Assembly: GCA_003213495.1 (NCBI GenBank)
Contig: QCMW01000001.1
Span: 310,001-374,000, forward strand
From: SAR86 cluster bacterium AG-422-O05
Lineage (GTDB): Bacteria > Pseudomonadota > Gammaproteobacteria > Magnimaribacterales > D2472
Direction: 5' to 3'
Length of the DNA: 64,000 nt
Below, piece after piece: positions 29,700 through 39,181 of the stretch. The notes under the pieces are model-generated. The model searched no databases. It was not told the origin of the DNA and saw nothing but the letters and a program-made list of their open reading frames with translations. Position 1 is the stretch's first letter. Each line of letters begins with the position of its first letter. Position numbers and translations under genes: made by a program.

Positions 29700-31985
29700 A
29701 TGCATACAAAATTCATTAAATATTTAATAGTTTTCTTAACTCCGTTTTTGTATGCAGAATCTATTATCATTGATGCTAAATTAGATGAACCAGACTGGGA
29801 CAATGCCCTTGTAATCAATGACTACTATGAAACTGTTCCTTACACACTGGCGCCTGCAAAAGTAAAGACTATTACCAAAATATTTTCAAATGAAGAAGGA
29901 ATTTATGTAGGATTCAAAAACTTCCAAGAGAATTCTTCAATGCAATCTAATAAGTCTATGCGAGATGAAGTCCCAAATAATGTTGAACAAAATGGTGTTG
30001 CAATTGACTTTGATGAAGAGGGTCTAAAAGCATACATGTTTTTTGTTACACTGGCGGACATCCAAGGAGATGGAATCAGGCGTCTAGGAGGATGGCCTCA
30101 GTTTGATTGGGATGGTGATTGGGAGGTAAAGACAAAAGAGTACGATGGATATTGGATTTCAGAATTTTTAATACCATGGAATGTTGTATTACTAAAAAAT
30201 ATTGATAGCGAAAAAAGAACAATTAATATCACTACTTTTCGCTATGTAGCTGAAACTCAATCATGGCTCAATGACTCAAAAACAAGTGGATATAGAGCAA
30301 GTTTTTTATCAAAACTGAAGCCAATTCAGGTTGCAAACTATACAAAAGGTAAGGTTAATTATTTCCCATATGTATCTAAAACATATAACTCTGTAACTGG
30401 CTTTAATGAAAATAAAGTTGGTACAGAAATTTTTGTTAATACGGGCACAGGTAAGCAAATTAATCTCACATTAAATCCAGATTTTGGCCAAGCTGAAAGT
30501 GATGAAGTTATTGTTAACTTCTCAGCACAAGAAACATTTTATTCTGAAAAAAGAGCTTTCTTTAATGAAAACCAGTCTCTGTTTGATCTATCTCATTACG
30601 ATAGATATCGAGTAATAAATACAAGAAGAATTGGAGCAAAAAGTTCATATGATTGCAATAATTCCATTGACGAAGATGAATGTAACAATGCTAAAAAAAG
30701 CTATACAGATATAGACTTTGCATTACGCTATACTCAAAAAAATCTTAATACAGACTTAGGAGTTTTTGTTGCTCAAGAATCAGATGAATCTTTTACAAGA
30801 GGAAAAAACTTTTATGCCATCAGATCCAAAACTAAAGTAAATAATAGATCTATTGGGTATTTTTTAACACATGTTGTTGACAATTTTACAAATGAAAAAG
30901 CTACGGTAAATGTAGTTGATTTTACAAATATTAAGTCAGATAAATTAACTCTTTACAATGACATCCTTTTCTCTGAAAAAGAAGATGATAACGGCTTAGG
31001 AATTAGGTCACAATTTACTTATCAGCCTACTCCATTGGTAAGAAGATCCGGAAGTATTCTATACTTTGAAGACTCTTTTAAACTGAATGATTTTGGATAT
31101 TTAAAGAAGGCTGATTGGTTTCATTTTGGTATTGGCTCTGATTTAACTAAAATCAATTTTAAAGAATCTAGTCCAATTAAGGAAAGAAAAATTGGAATAG
31201 ATTTTAACTACGACTCTGATACTTCAGGTAATTCAAATCCAATTCAATTGAGACAAGAATATAATTATAAATATAAGAATACGTCTGCCTTCCAGGCTTC
31301 ATGGAATCTTAAAACCTCAGGAAAAAATACGACTATCACCAGAAAAAATGTTGATTTTCCATTTGTAAAAAATAAAGGGAGTTTTAGTTTTAATTTAGAT
31401 TATGAATCGCCTAGTTTTGGAACTTGGGAGTATGATTGGAGAATTGGTTATGAGACTGCTGACAGGTACAAATCTTGGAGCTCGGAAGGTTATGAAAGAA
31501 GGTTTGCAAAAATTGCTGGATCATATTACCCAATAGATAATTTTAAATTAAGTTACTCCTTCCGAGTTAGGGAAGAAGATGAATGGCTTAATTGGATAGA
31601 TGGTAATGAATTAGCTGTATATGATCTAACTCAAAAAATTATTTCTTTTAATATGAATTGGTTTAAAGGAAGAAAGCATGAGGTGAGACTTAAAAGTCAA
31701 TTTGTTGCATTGGATGCAGAAAACCCAATAAGTTTGATTTCTAATTCAGATGGCTATCTTTTTAATCATACGAGTGATGTAAAACCATTTACTCAAGGAA
31801 TTGCCTCTTTTCAAATAAGGTATAAATATGAGATTGCTCCTTTATCTTATATCTATGCCGTCTATACAAAAGGTGGAAGAGTATATGACGATGAAAATGA
31901 AAGAAATACTTCAAAAGTTTTTAAAGATCCTTGGAACAATCCTGATAATGAAATTTTCTCTTTAAAGTTTAGACTAAAATTTTAG
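29700..31985 (+). CDS. Outer-membrane CBM9-like/DUF5916-type protein
   Basis: Signal peptide; IDAKLDEPDWDNA...NVEQNGVAIDFDEEG N-terminal CBM9-like domain; alternating beta-barrel C-terminus ending in LRLKF. Confidence 0.8.
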   Translation: MHTKFIKYLIVFLTPFLYAESIIIDAKLDEPDWDNALVINDYYETVPYTLAPAKVKTITKIFSNEEGIYVGFKNFQENSSMQSNKSMRDEVPNNVEQNGVAIDFDEEGLKAYMFFVTLADIQGDGIRRLGGWPQFDWDGDWEVKTKEYDGYWISEFLIPWNVVLLKNIDSEKRTINITTFRYVAETQSWLNDSKTSGYRASFLSKLKPIQVANYTKGKVNYFPYVSKTYNSVTGFNENKVGTEIFVNTGTGKQINLTLNPDFGQAESDEVIVNFSAQETFYSEKRAFFNENQSLFDLSHYDRYRVINTRRIGAKSSYDCNNSIDEDECNNAKKSYTDIDFALRYTQKNLNTDLGVFVAQESDESFTRGKNFYAIRSKTKVNNRSIGYFLTHVVDNFTNEKATVNVVDFTNIKSDKLTLYNDILFSEKEDDNGLGIRSQFTYQPTPLVRRSGSILYFEDSFKLNDFGYLKKADWFHFGIGSDLTKINFKESSPIKERKIGIDFNYDSDTSGNSNPIQLRQEYNYKYKNTSAFQASWNLKTSGKNTTITRKNVDFPFVKNKGSFSFNLDYESPSFGTWEYDWRIGYETADRYKSWSSEGYERRFAKIAGSYYPIDNFKLSYSFRVREEDEWLNWIDGNELAVYDLTQKIISFNMNWFKGRKHEVRLKSQFVALDAENPISLISNSDGYLFNHTSDVKPFTQGIASFQIRYKYEIAPLSYIYAVYTKGGRVYDDENERNTSKVFKDPWNNPDNEIFSLKFRLKF

Positions 31986-31988
31986 ACT

Positions 31989-33542
31989 CTATCTAAGAAA
32001 ATCAATGTATGCCTTATTATTGCTTTCCTCAGTAAATGGCGTGTCACATTTTTCTAAATGTTTTATGAGTAGTCTTTTATTTGTGTTTGGATCTTCAATT
32101 CCAATCAGAATATTTCCATACGCAGATCCAATATTCCTATAGTGGAACAAAGATATGTTCCATTTAGTTCCAAATTTTTTAAGAAAGTCTAATAAAGCTC
32201 CAGGCTTTTCAGGAAATTCACCATTAAAAAGCCTCTCAATATTCTTTGATTTCATTGCACTATTTCCTCTTCCACCTACCATATGCCTCAAGTGATCATT
32301 AGAAATTTCATTGTTGGTATAGTCGCTAAATTTATATTTTAATTTTCTGAGCTTCGTTTTTAACTTTTTATAGCTTTCCTCTGAGGAAGTTCTTATACCA
32401 ACAAGCACATAAGCATCATCATCGTCTGATTTTCTATAATTAAATTCTGTTACAGGTAATTTTCCAAATATTTTTGCGAGTTTAAGGAAGCTGCCTGGTT
32501 GCTCAGGTATTTTTATACTTAATATTTTCTCTCTATTTTCACCCAGTTCTGATCTTTCAACAATAAAGCCAAGCTTTTGAAAATTTATATTTGCTCCAGA
32601 ACTGACTGCTAAAAGATTTTTATGCTTAACTCTTTTTGAATATTTTTTTAAACCAGCAAGGGCAACTGCACCAGATGGCTCAGATAAAACTCTTGTATCT
32701 TCAAAAATATCTTTTACAGCAGCACAAACCTCATCAATATTTACTGTCATTACTTCATCTACACATTCTTTAATAACATCTAAATTGTTCTTGCCAACTT
32801 GAGATACAGCAACTCCATCTGCAAATAGCCCCACTCTTTCTAACATTACTCGTTTATTAGATTTGAGTGCTTCCGTTAAACAAGCGGAATCATTAACCTC
32901 AACACCAATAATTTTTATTTTTTTCTTATGTTGTTTAACCCAGGCAGAAATCCCTGCTAACAAGCCTCCTCCCCCAACAGGTACAAAAATTACATCATAA
33001 TCAATCTCATCATCTAAAATTTCTCTTCCAACAGTGCCTTGGCCTGCTATTGTGAATGGATCATCAAAAGGATGAACAAAAGTATATTTATTTTGTTTTG
33101 ACATTTTTGAAGCTTTAACTAATGCATGAGCTAGATTCTCACCATAAAGCGTTACTTTGGCTCCTAATCTTTTTACATTATTTAATTTGTTTTCAGGTGC
33201 CGTTACAGGCATAACAATATTACATTTTATTTTTAGCTTCTTACAAGCCAAAGCAACACCTTGAGCATGATTGCCTGCAGAAGCTGCAATGATACCTAAA
33301 GATTTCTTTTTATCTGAAAGATTGACTATTTTGTTATATGCGCCCCTATTCTTAAAGGAAAATATAGGTTGAAGATCTTCTCTTTTTAGATAAATATTAT
33401 TATTTTCTTTTATAGAAAGATTAACTGCATGAGTAGTAGGCGAATCTATTGCAACATCATATACAACTGATGCCTCAGGAATTAGGTTTAAATATTTCTT
33501 TGAATTCTTAAAGTTTCCTGTTTTTTTAATTTTTAATCTCAA
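31989..33542 (-). CDS. ilvA: Threonine dehydratase, biosynthetic, TTG start
   Basis: KREDLQPIFSFKNRGAYNK; SAGNHAQGVA; GGGGLLAG; two C-terminal ACT-like domains. Confidence 0.96.
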   Translation of the reverse strand: MRLKIKKTGNFKNSKKYLNLIPEASVVYDVAIDSPTTHAVNLSIKENNNIYLKREDLQPIFSFKNRGAYNKIVNLSDKKKSLGIIAASAGNHAQGVALACKKLKIKCNIVMPVTAPENKLNNVKRLGAKVTLYGENLAHALVKASKMSKQNKYTFVHPFDDPFTIAGQGTVGREILDDEIDYDVIFVPVGGGGLLAGISAWVKQHKKKIKIIGVEVNDSACLTEALKSNKRVMLERVGLFADGVAVSQVGKNNLDVIKECVDEVMTVNIDEVCAAVKDIFEDTRVLSEPSGAVALAGLKKYSKRVKHKNLLAVSSGANINFQKLGFIVERSELGENREKILSIKIPEQPGSFLKLAKIFGKLPVTEFNYRKSDDDDAYVLVGIRTSSEESYKKLKTKLRKLKYKFSDYTNNEISNDHLRHMVGGRGNSAMKSKNIERLFNGEFPEKPGALLDFLKKFGTKWNISLFHYRNIGSAYGNILIGIEDPNTNKRLLIKHLEKCDTPFTEESNNKAYIDFLR

Positions 33543-33581
33543 TTTAAATCACAATTAATATTTTTCTTGTATTATAACTGC

Positions 33582-34220
33582 ATGAGTGCTGCAAAGATAA
33601 GTGTTGCAAAAAAAGCTGTTGAATATATTGAAAGCAAAATTTCAAGAGGGACTGTTCTCGGCATTGGAACAGGTTCTACTGTAAATTTTTTTATTGAAGA
33701 GCTTGGCAATTTAAAGCATCATTTTAAAGGAGTTGTTTCAAGTTCTAATGCTTCTTCTGAAATTTTAATTAATAAAGGTATTGAAGTATTTAGTTTAAAT
33801 GATGTCAATGAAGTTGAGTTCTATATCGATGGAGCAGATGAGGTAACGCCTGAAAATTTTTTAATTAAAGGTGGTGGTGGTGCTCATACGCGAGAAAAAA
33901 TAGTTGCGGCTGCATCTAATGAATTTATTTGTATTATAGATAAGACAAAACTGGTAAATAAACTTGGTGCCTTCCCTCTTCCATTAGAAGTTATACCCGA
34001 AAGTAGGAGTATGGTAGCTAGAAAAATTATTGCTATGGGAGGAAGGCCAGTATATAGGAACAATTTTCTTACTGATCAAAAAAATCACATACTAGATATT
34101 CATGAAATAGATATTAGTGATCCTGTAAAACTTGAAAAGATTCTCAATAATATCCCAGGAGTCGTAGATAACGGTATTTTTGCAAATAATAAGCCTGAAA
34201 TAGTATTGATTTCAGATTGA
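33582..34220 (+). CDS. rpiA: Ribose-5-phosphate isomerase A
   Basis: GTVLGIGTGSTVNFFI; YIDGADEV; KGGGGAHTREKIVA. Confidence 0.97.
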   Translation: MSAAKISVAKKAVEYIESKISRGTVLGIGTGSTVNFFIEELGNLKHHFKGVVSSSNASSEILINKGIEVFSLNDVNEVEFYIDGADEVTPENFLIKGGGGAHTREKIVAAASNEFICIIDKTKLVNKLGAFPLPLEVIPESRSMVARKIIAMGGRPVYRNNFLTDQKNHILDIHEIDISDPVKLEKILNNIPGVVDNGIFANNKPEIVLISD

Positions 34221-34223
34221 AGG

Positions 34224-34748
34224 TTATAAAAGCTCTTCTATTTGTTTTGTAAGCTCAGGCGAATCAGGCTTTATTTTTGAGCCATATTTATATATCTGTT
34301 GGCCATCTCTTGAAATAAGGTATTTATTGAAATTCCATGATGGCTCTTCCCCAGATGCAGCAATAAGTTTTTTGTACAAGGGACTGGCTTTGTTACCTCG
34401 AACTTTGGAAGTAGCAAACATTGGAAAGTTTACTCCATACTCGGTTGAACAAAATTCGGCAACATCTTCTTCACTGGAGTATTCCTGAAAAAAATCTCTC
34501 GAGGGGACACCAAGTACTACAAAACCTTTATCTTTATACTTTTCATAAAGACCTTGAAGTGATGCATATTGATATGTATAGCCGCATCTACTTGCTACAT
34601 TTACAACCAAAACAACCTGATCTTCATATTCGCATAAATTTACAGTATCAGATGAATCTAATACTCGCATCTCAGTATCTAAAATATTTGAGCATGCGAA
34701 TGAATAGGATGTAACAAATATAAGAACGTAGAGTTTGATGCCTTTCAT
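34224..34748 (-). CDS. btuE: Glutathione peroxidase
   Basis: VNVASRCGYTYQYASLQGLYEKYKDKGFVVLGVPSRDF; WNFNKYLI. Confidence 0.93.
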   Translation of the reverse strand: MKGIKLYVLIFVTSYSFACSNILDTEMRVLDSSDTVNLCEYEDQVVLVVNVASRCGYTYQYASLQGLYEKYKDKGFVVLGVPSRDFFQEYSSEEDVAEFCSTEYGVNFPMFATSKVRGNKASPLYKKLIAASGEEPSWNFNKYLISRDGQQIYKYGSKIKPDSPELTKQIEELL

Positions 34749-34755
34749 GAGTTTT

Positions 34756-34842
34756 TTAAGAGATAGGTGTTATTGCTGATAAAGAGGTAATAAAAATTGT
34801 GATTAAAAAAAGTATTTCTATATTATCTCTAAATTTGTTCAT
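34756..34842 (-). CDS. Candidate 28-aa membrane peptide / leader ORF upstream of btuE
   Basis: ATG...TAA: MNKFRDNIEILFLITIFITSLSAITPIS; upstream AGG (SD-like) 8 nt before ATG; 7-nt gap to btuE start. Not in ORF track. Confidence 0.45.
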   Translation of the reverse strand: MNKFRDNIEILFLITIFITSLSAITPIS

Positions 34843-34859
34843 AAAATAAACCTAGCTTT

Positions 34860-34887
34860 AAAAGATTGGAGGGACAAAGCCCTCCAA
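34860..34887 (-). terminator. Intrinsic terminator-like hairpin in the btuE leader
   Basis: Minus strand TTGGAGGG-CTTTGT-CCCTCCAA-TCTTTT: perfect 8-bp stem followed by U-rich tail. Confidence 0.7.
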
Positions 34888-34933
34888 ATTCCAGAGTGTC
34901 AGCAAAATTAATAGGGGAGAGGAGTGCTGACAT
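34860..34933 (-). ncRNA. Candidate ~73-nt leader RNA or sRNA (C-rich loop hairpin plus terminator)
   Basis: TGTCAGCA/TGCTGACA inverted repeat at 34897-34904/34925-34932 with loop CTCCTCTCCCC...; terminator downstream; promoter upstream. Confidence 0.55.
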
Positions 34934-34938
34934 TAATT

Positions 34939-34966
34939 ATTATACTTATTTATAATTAATTATCAA
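34939..34966 (-). promoter_or_regulatory. Sigma70-like promoter for the btuE leader RNA
   Basis: Minus strand TTGATA - 16 nt - TATAAT. Confidence 0.7.
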
Positions 34967-35036
34967 TAGTATTTATAAAATAAAATGTTTTTTTTTATGT
35001 ATAATGATTTTTTAATTTAAATTTTGGAGAATTACT

Positions 35037-37190
35037 TTGAAAGGCACTGTTTTATATGAAGTTAGGGATGATGTAGCAATACTTACTGTTGATAACCCAC
35101 CTGTTAACCCTTTAAGTGATGGAGTTAGAAATGGTTTGTATGAATCAATTGTAAAAGCCGAAGAAGATTCTGATGTAAAAGGCATAGTTTTGACCGGAAA
35201 TGGTAGAGCTTTTATTGCAGGAGCTGATATCTCAGAATTTGGTGGCAATGTAGAAGGAAAGAGTCTTAATGAAGTATTTAGAAAATTAGAGTTCTGCGAT
35301 AAGCCCGTAGTTGCTGCAATTAATGGAATTGCATTAGGTGGAGGGCTTGAAACAGCTTTATGTTGTAATTATAGAATTGCTGATATTAATGCATTTGTTG
35401 GTTTGCCTGAGGTGAATTTGGGGCTTTTGCCAGGCGGTGGAGGAACACAAAGACTTCCAAGATTAACAGGTCCTAGCGAAGCTCTTAAAATGATGCTTAC
35501 AGGATCTCATGTGCCAGCTAAAAAAGCCTTAAATATGGGCATAGTAGACCAAATTTCTGAAAATATTCTAGAAGATTCAATTGAATTTGTTAAAAATATT
35601 GCTTCTGAAACTGATGCTCATCCTAAAGTAAGGGATAAAAATGACAAAATGCTTGAAGCTAAAAGTAATGATAATGTTATGGTTGAGGCTCAAGCAATGG
35701 CAGCTAAAGGCAGGAAAGGTCAATTTGCCCCTGGTCAAATAATAAAATGCGTAGAGGCGGCAATTAATCTTGATGATTTTGATGAAGGTTTAAAAAAAGA
35801 GGGTGAATATTTTCTTGAGTGCCTAATGCACCCTCAAAGAGAAGCTATGATTCATATCTTCTTTGGTGAAAGAGCTGCATCAAAAATTTCTGATGTTCCA
35901 AAAGATACAAAAATCATGGATATTAAAAAAGCTGGCATCATTGGATCTGGAACTATGGGTGGTGGTATAGCAATGTGTTTTGCGAATGCTGGCATTCCTG
36001 TTCATATCATTGATCAAGATGAAGAAAACTTAAAAAGAGGTATTTCTGTTATTGAAAAAAACTACGATTTTATGGTTAATAAAGGAAAGTTAACTAGTGA
36101 GCAAAAAGATTCGGTATTTGGTCTCGTAACATCCAGTCTTAATTATTCAGATATTTCTGATTGCGATATAGTTATTGAAGCAGTATATGAAAATCTAGAA
36201 TTAAAACATGAAATATTTAAGGCTTTAGATCAACACGTAAAACCTGAGGCAATACTCGCAAGCAATACATCTGGATTAGATATAGATTCTATAGCATCAA
36301 TTACATCAAGACCTGAAAAGATAGTGGGTACTCACTTTTTTAGTCCAGCTAATATAATGAGATTGCTTGAAGTCGTTAGAGGAGAACAAACATCGAATGA
36401 GACTTTAGCCACCATTATGGCAATAGGTAAAAAACTAAAAAAAGCTGCTGTGGTATCTTTAAACGCTCCAGGTTTCATTGGCAACAGAATGTTGTTTGGT
36501 TATACAGCACAAGCAAATATGCTTTTACTTGAAGGCGCCCTGCCCCATCAAATTGACCAAGCTTTAGAATCTTTTGGACTAAACATGGGTCCATTTAGAA
36601 TGATGGATCTTGTTGGATTAGATTTAGGTTGGAGGGCTAGAAAGTTAAGTGGAAAAGAATCACCATTACACGCAAAAATTGGAGATGAGCTTTGTGAGCA
36701 AAATAGATATGGTCAGAAAAGTGGTGCAGGTTATTACAATTATTCAGAGGGATCCCGTGCACCTAATCCAGCTCCTGAGAATGAAGCAACATATGAAAAA
36801 ATATCCTCGGAAAATGGTTTTACAAGACGAGACATAACGGATGAAGAAATTGTTGATAGATGCATTCTTGCATTAATCAATGAAGGTGCTGATATTTTAT
36901 CTGAGGGTGTTGCTCAACGAGCAGCAGATATAGATGTTGTATACATTAATGGATATGGTTTCCCAATTTGGAGAGGCGGTCCAATGCATCACGCTAATGC
37001 ATTGGGACTTGAAGTTGTTATAGAGAAGCTTGAAAAATACAAAGAAATTACGGGCAGTGATGTATATAAACCAAGTGAGATGTTACTTAAACTAGCTAAA
37101 GATGGACTGAAGCTTGGAGAAGCACCTAGCAAGGAAGAAAGAAAAGAAAAATTAGGCTTTGAGATGTCATCTGTTGCAAACAATTTCTAA
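35037..37190 (+). CDS. Bifunctional enoyl-CoA hydratase / 3-hydroxyacyl-CoA dehydrogenase (FadJ/FadB-like), TTG start
   Basis: Crotonase AFIAGADISEFGG; GIIGSGTMGGGIAMCFANAG NAD-binding; THFFSPANIMRLLEVV. Confidence 0.95.
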   Translation: MKGTVLYEVRDDVAILTVDNPPVNPLSDGVRNGLYESIVKAEEDSDVKGIVLTGNGRAFIAGADISEFGGNVEGKSLNEVFRKLEFCDKPVVAAINGIALGGGLETALCCNYRIADINAFVGLPEVNLGLLPGGGGTQRLPRLTGPSEALKMMLTGSHVPAKKALNMGIVDQISENILEDSIEFVKNIASETDAHPKVRDKNDKMLEAKSNDNVMVEAQAMAAKGRKGQFAPGQIIKCVEAAINLDDFDEGLKKEGEYFLECLMHPQREAMIHIFFGERAASKISDVPKDTKIMDIKKAGIIGSGTMGGGIAMCFANAGIPVHIIDQDEENLKRGISVIEKNYDFMVNKGKLTSEQKDSVFGLVTSSLNYSDISDCDIVIEAVYENLELKHEIFKALDQHVKPEAILASNTSGLDIDSIASITSRPEKIVGTHFFSPANIMRLLEVVRGEQTSNETLATIMAIGKKLKKAAVVSLNAPGFIGNRMLFGYTAQANMLLLEGALPHQIDQALESFGLNMGPFRMMDLVGLDLGWRARKLSGKESPLHAKIGDELCEQNRYGQKSGAGYYNYSEGSRAPNPAPENEATYEKISSENGFTRRDITDEEIVDRCILALINEGADILSEGVAQRAADIDVVYINGYGFPIWRGGPMHHANALGLEVVIEKLEKYKEITGSDVYKPSEMLLKLAKDGLKLGEAPSKEERKEKLGFEMSSVANNF

Positions 37191-37751
37191 TTAAGTTCTA
37201 ATTAAGACTTTTGTCCCTTCTTCAACTTTATTGTAAAGATAAATTACATCTTGATTAAACATACGTATGCAACCATGGCTTGCTTTTTGTCCTATAAGCC
37301 CTTCTTCGTGAGTTCCATGGATATAAATATATCTATCATATGAATCCACTCCCGATCCCTTATTTTTTCCTATTTCAAGTCCATCTAACCATAAAATTCT
37401 TGAAGTAACATAGTCATCATCAGAATCAATTTTTTTATAGATAATCTTGGCTTTTTTGCTTGTATTCTCTCTAGCAATAAATATAGTGTTAATAGGGACA
37501 TTAGTTCCTATTTTTTCTTTAATTTGATGTAATCCGAGAGGAGTTTTAAATGAATTTTCTATAGACCCCTCGCCAAGGCTTGAGGTTGAAACAGGAAAAC
37601 TTTGTTTTAATATATCTTTTTCAAATAAATATAGTCTTTGTTCTGAAATATCAATAATAATTTGGTTTCTAGTATTACTATTAGCGTATGTAAACTCAGA
37701 AAGTAGTACAAGCGCAAAGAGGATTATTATATTTTTTTTGATCTGAAACAT
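37191..37751 (-). CDS. L,D-transpeptidase (YkuD domain)
   Basis: Signal peptide; YIHGTHEEGLIGQKASHGCIRMFNQD. Confidence 0.92.
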   Translation of the reverse strand: MFQIKKNIIILFALVLLSEFTYANSNTRNQIIIDISEQRLYLFEKDILKQSFPVSTSSLGEGSIENSFKTPLGLHQIKEKIGTNVPINTIFIARENTSKKAKIIYKKIDSDDDYVTSRILWLDGLEIGKNKGSGVDSYDRYIYIHGTHEEGLIGQKASHGCIRMFNQDVIYLYNKVEEGTKVLIRT

Positions 37752-39181
37752 ACTATTAAAAACATAAGCAGCGAAATAAAGATAATAACATAGGAGAATA
37801 TATAGCCATACTCATTATAAAAACTTCTAGATTCCCTTAAATTCAAATATCCTTCCATAATTCCTGCATCTCCTTTACCCAAAAAATCAACAATTGTTCC
37901 TTTATTAGATATTAATGCAGAATAGCCATCATTTGTAGCTCTAATTGTCCATTTATCATTCTCAATAGATCTAATTCTTGCAATTTCTAAATGATGATGT
38001 GGACCTATTGAGCTTCCAAACCATGTATCATTTGAGATATTAATAATGAAATCAGAGCTTTGATTCATTTTTCTAACAGTTCTTGGAAAAGCTATGTCAA
38101 AACAAATTGGAGTAGCAACGGTAATATTGTTATTGATCTCGATGTTTTTTTGGCTTTCTTGCCCATGAATTACATTTGACATAGGTAAATCAAAGAAATC
38201 AATAAGTCCTCTTAAGCTAGAAATAAAAGGAATATACTCCCCAAATGGGACTAAGTGTATCTTTTTATATAGGGTGTTATTATTTGGATTATAGATTACG
38301 TTAAATAATTTATTATTTTCAACACTCCAAGCTCCTAATAAAATTTTTTCAGAAACATTAGATTTCTGTAAGAAATTATTAAACCTTGATTGTTGGATTG
38401 AATAGGGTAACTCAGCTTCAGGCAGAACTATTAGCTGACTTTCTATTGATGATTCATTAATTAATTCTAATAAATTATTTTCGATTGTTTCATAATATCC
38501 TTCCGTATATTTTAAAAATGGATCTGAAGATGGTTGAATTATTGTTACTAAATAATTGCCTTCTATTTCTTCTGATTTGTATTGAGGCAGTACACAAATA
38601 AAGCTTAGTACCAAAATAGCATAGAAAGTTTTTCTATTCTTAAACGTTAAAATGCTTACGCACAATAAATAAAATAAAAATGAGGCAGAACTAACTCCAA
38701 AAATAGGATATATATTTTGTGTGATTGTATCTATAAATATATTTCCAGGTATAAGCCAAGGAACTCCATTTAATAAAAAATATCTACTTGTTTCACCTAT
38801 TAATAGTAAAGTTGAAATTATGAATATTTTTATGAATGTATTGTTAATTTCTACATTCAATAAAAGTTTATTTATAAGGATAAGAGGGTATGTAAATACC
38901 AAAGCTAATATTATAATTAATAAGATATAAATCAATGCAGATAATGCTATAGTGGTTTCTCCATAATAGTACACACTTACTATTATCCACGACATACCTA
39001 ATCCCCAATGACCTATTCCCCAGAATAATATTCTAAGAAAACTAGCTTTCTTATGACTTATTAATTCATTAATTAAATAAATGTATGAGACGAAAATTAA
39101 GAACTCAATTGAAAAGGGGGCAAATGCAAATATTCCTACTAAACCAAATAAAAGAGGTGTTAATACAGATTTAATAATCAT
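37727..39181 (-). CDS. lnt: Apolipoprotein N-acyltransferase
   Basis: Multi-TM N-terminus, nitrilase domain LPEAELPYS, TPICFDIAFP, ISNDTWFGSSIGPHHHLEIAR. Confidence 0.95.
   Translation of the reverse strand: MIIKSVLTPLLFGLVGIFAFAPFSIEFLIFVSYIYLINELISHKKASFLRILFWGIGHWGLGMSWIIVSVYYYGETTIALSALIYILLIIILALVFTYPLILINKLLLNVEINNTFIKIFIISTLLLIGETSRYFLLNGVPWLIPGNIFIDTITQNIYPIFGVSSASFLFYLLCVSILTFKNRKTFYAILVLSFICVLPQYKSEEIEGNYLVTIIQPSSDPFLKYTEGYYETIENNLLELINESSIESQLIVLPEAELPYSIQQSRFNNFLQKSNVSEKILLGAWSVENNKLFNVIYNPNNNTLYKKIHLVPFGEYIPFISSLRGLIDFFDLPMSNVIHGQESQKNIEINNNITVATPICFDIAFPRTVRKMNQSSDFIINISNDTWFGSSIGPHHHLEIARIRSIENDKWTIRATNDGYSALISNKGTIVDFLGKGDAGIMEGYLNLRESRSFYNEYGYIFSYVIIFISLLMFLIVCFRSKKI

Noticed and set aside
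34861-34935. Hairpins as plus-strand terminators of rpiA
   Set aside because: The intervening btuE is on the minus strand, and on the plus strand hairpin B is followed by ATTCC rather than a T-run; orientation fits the minus strand.
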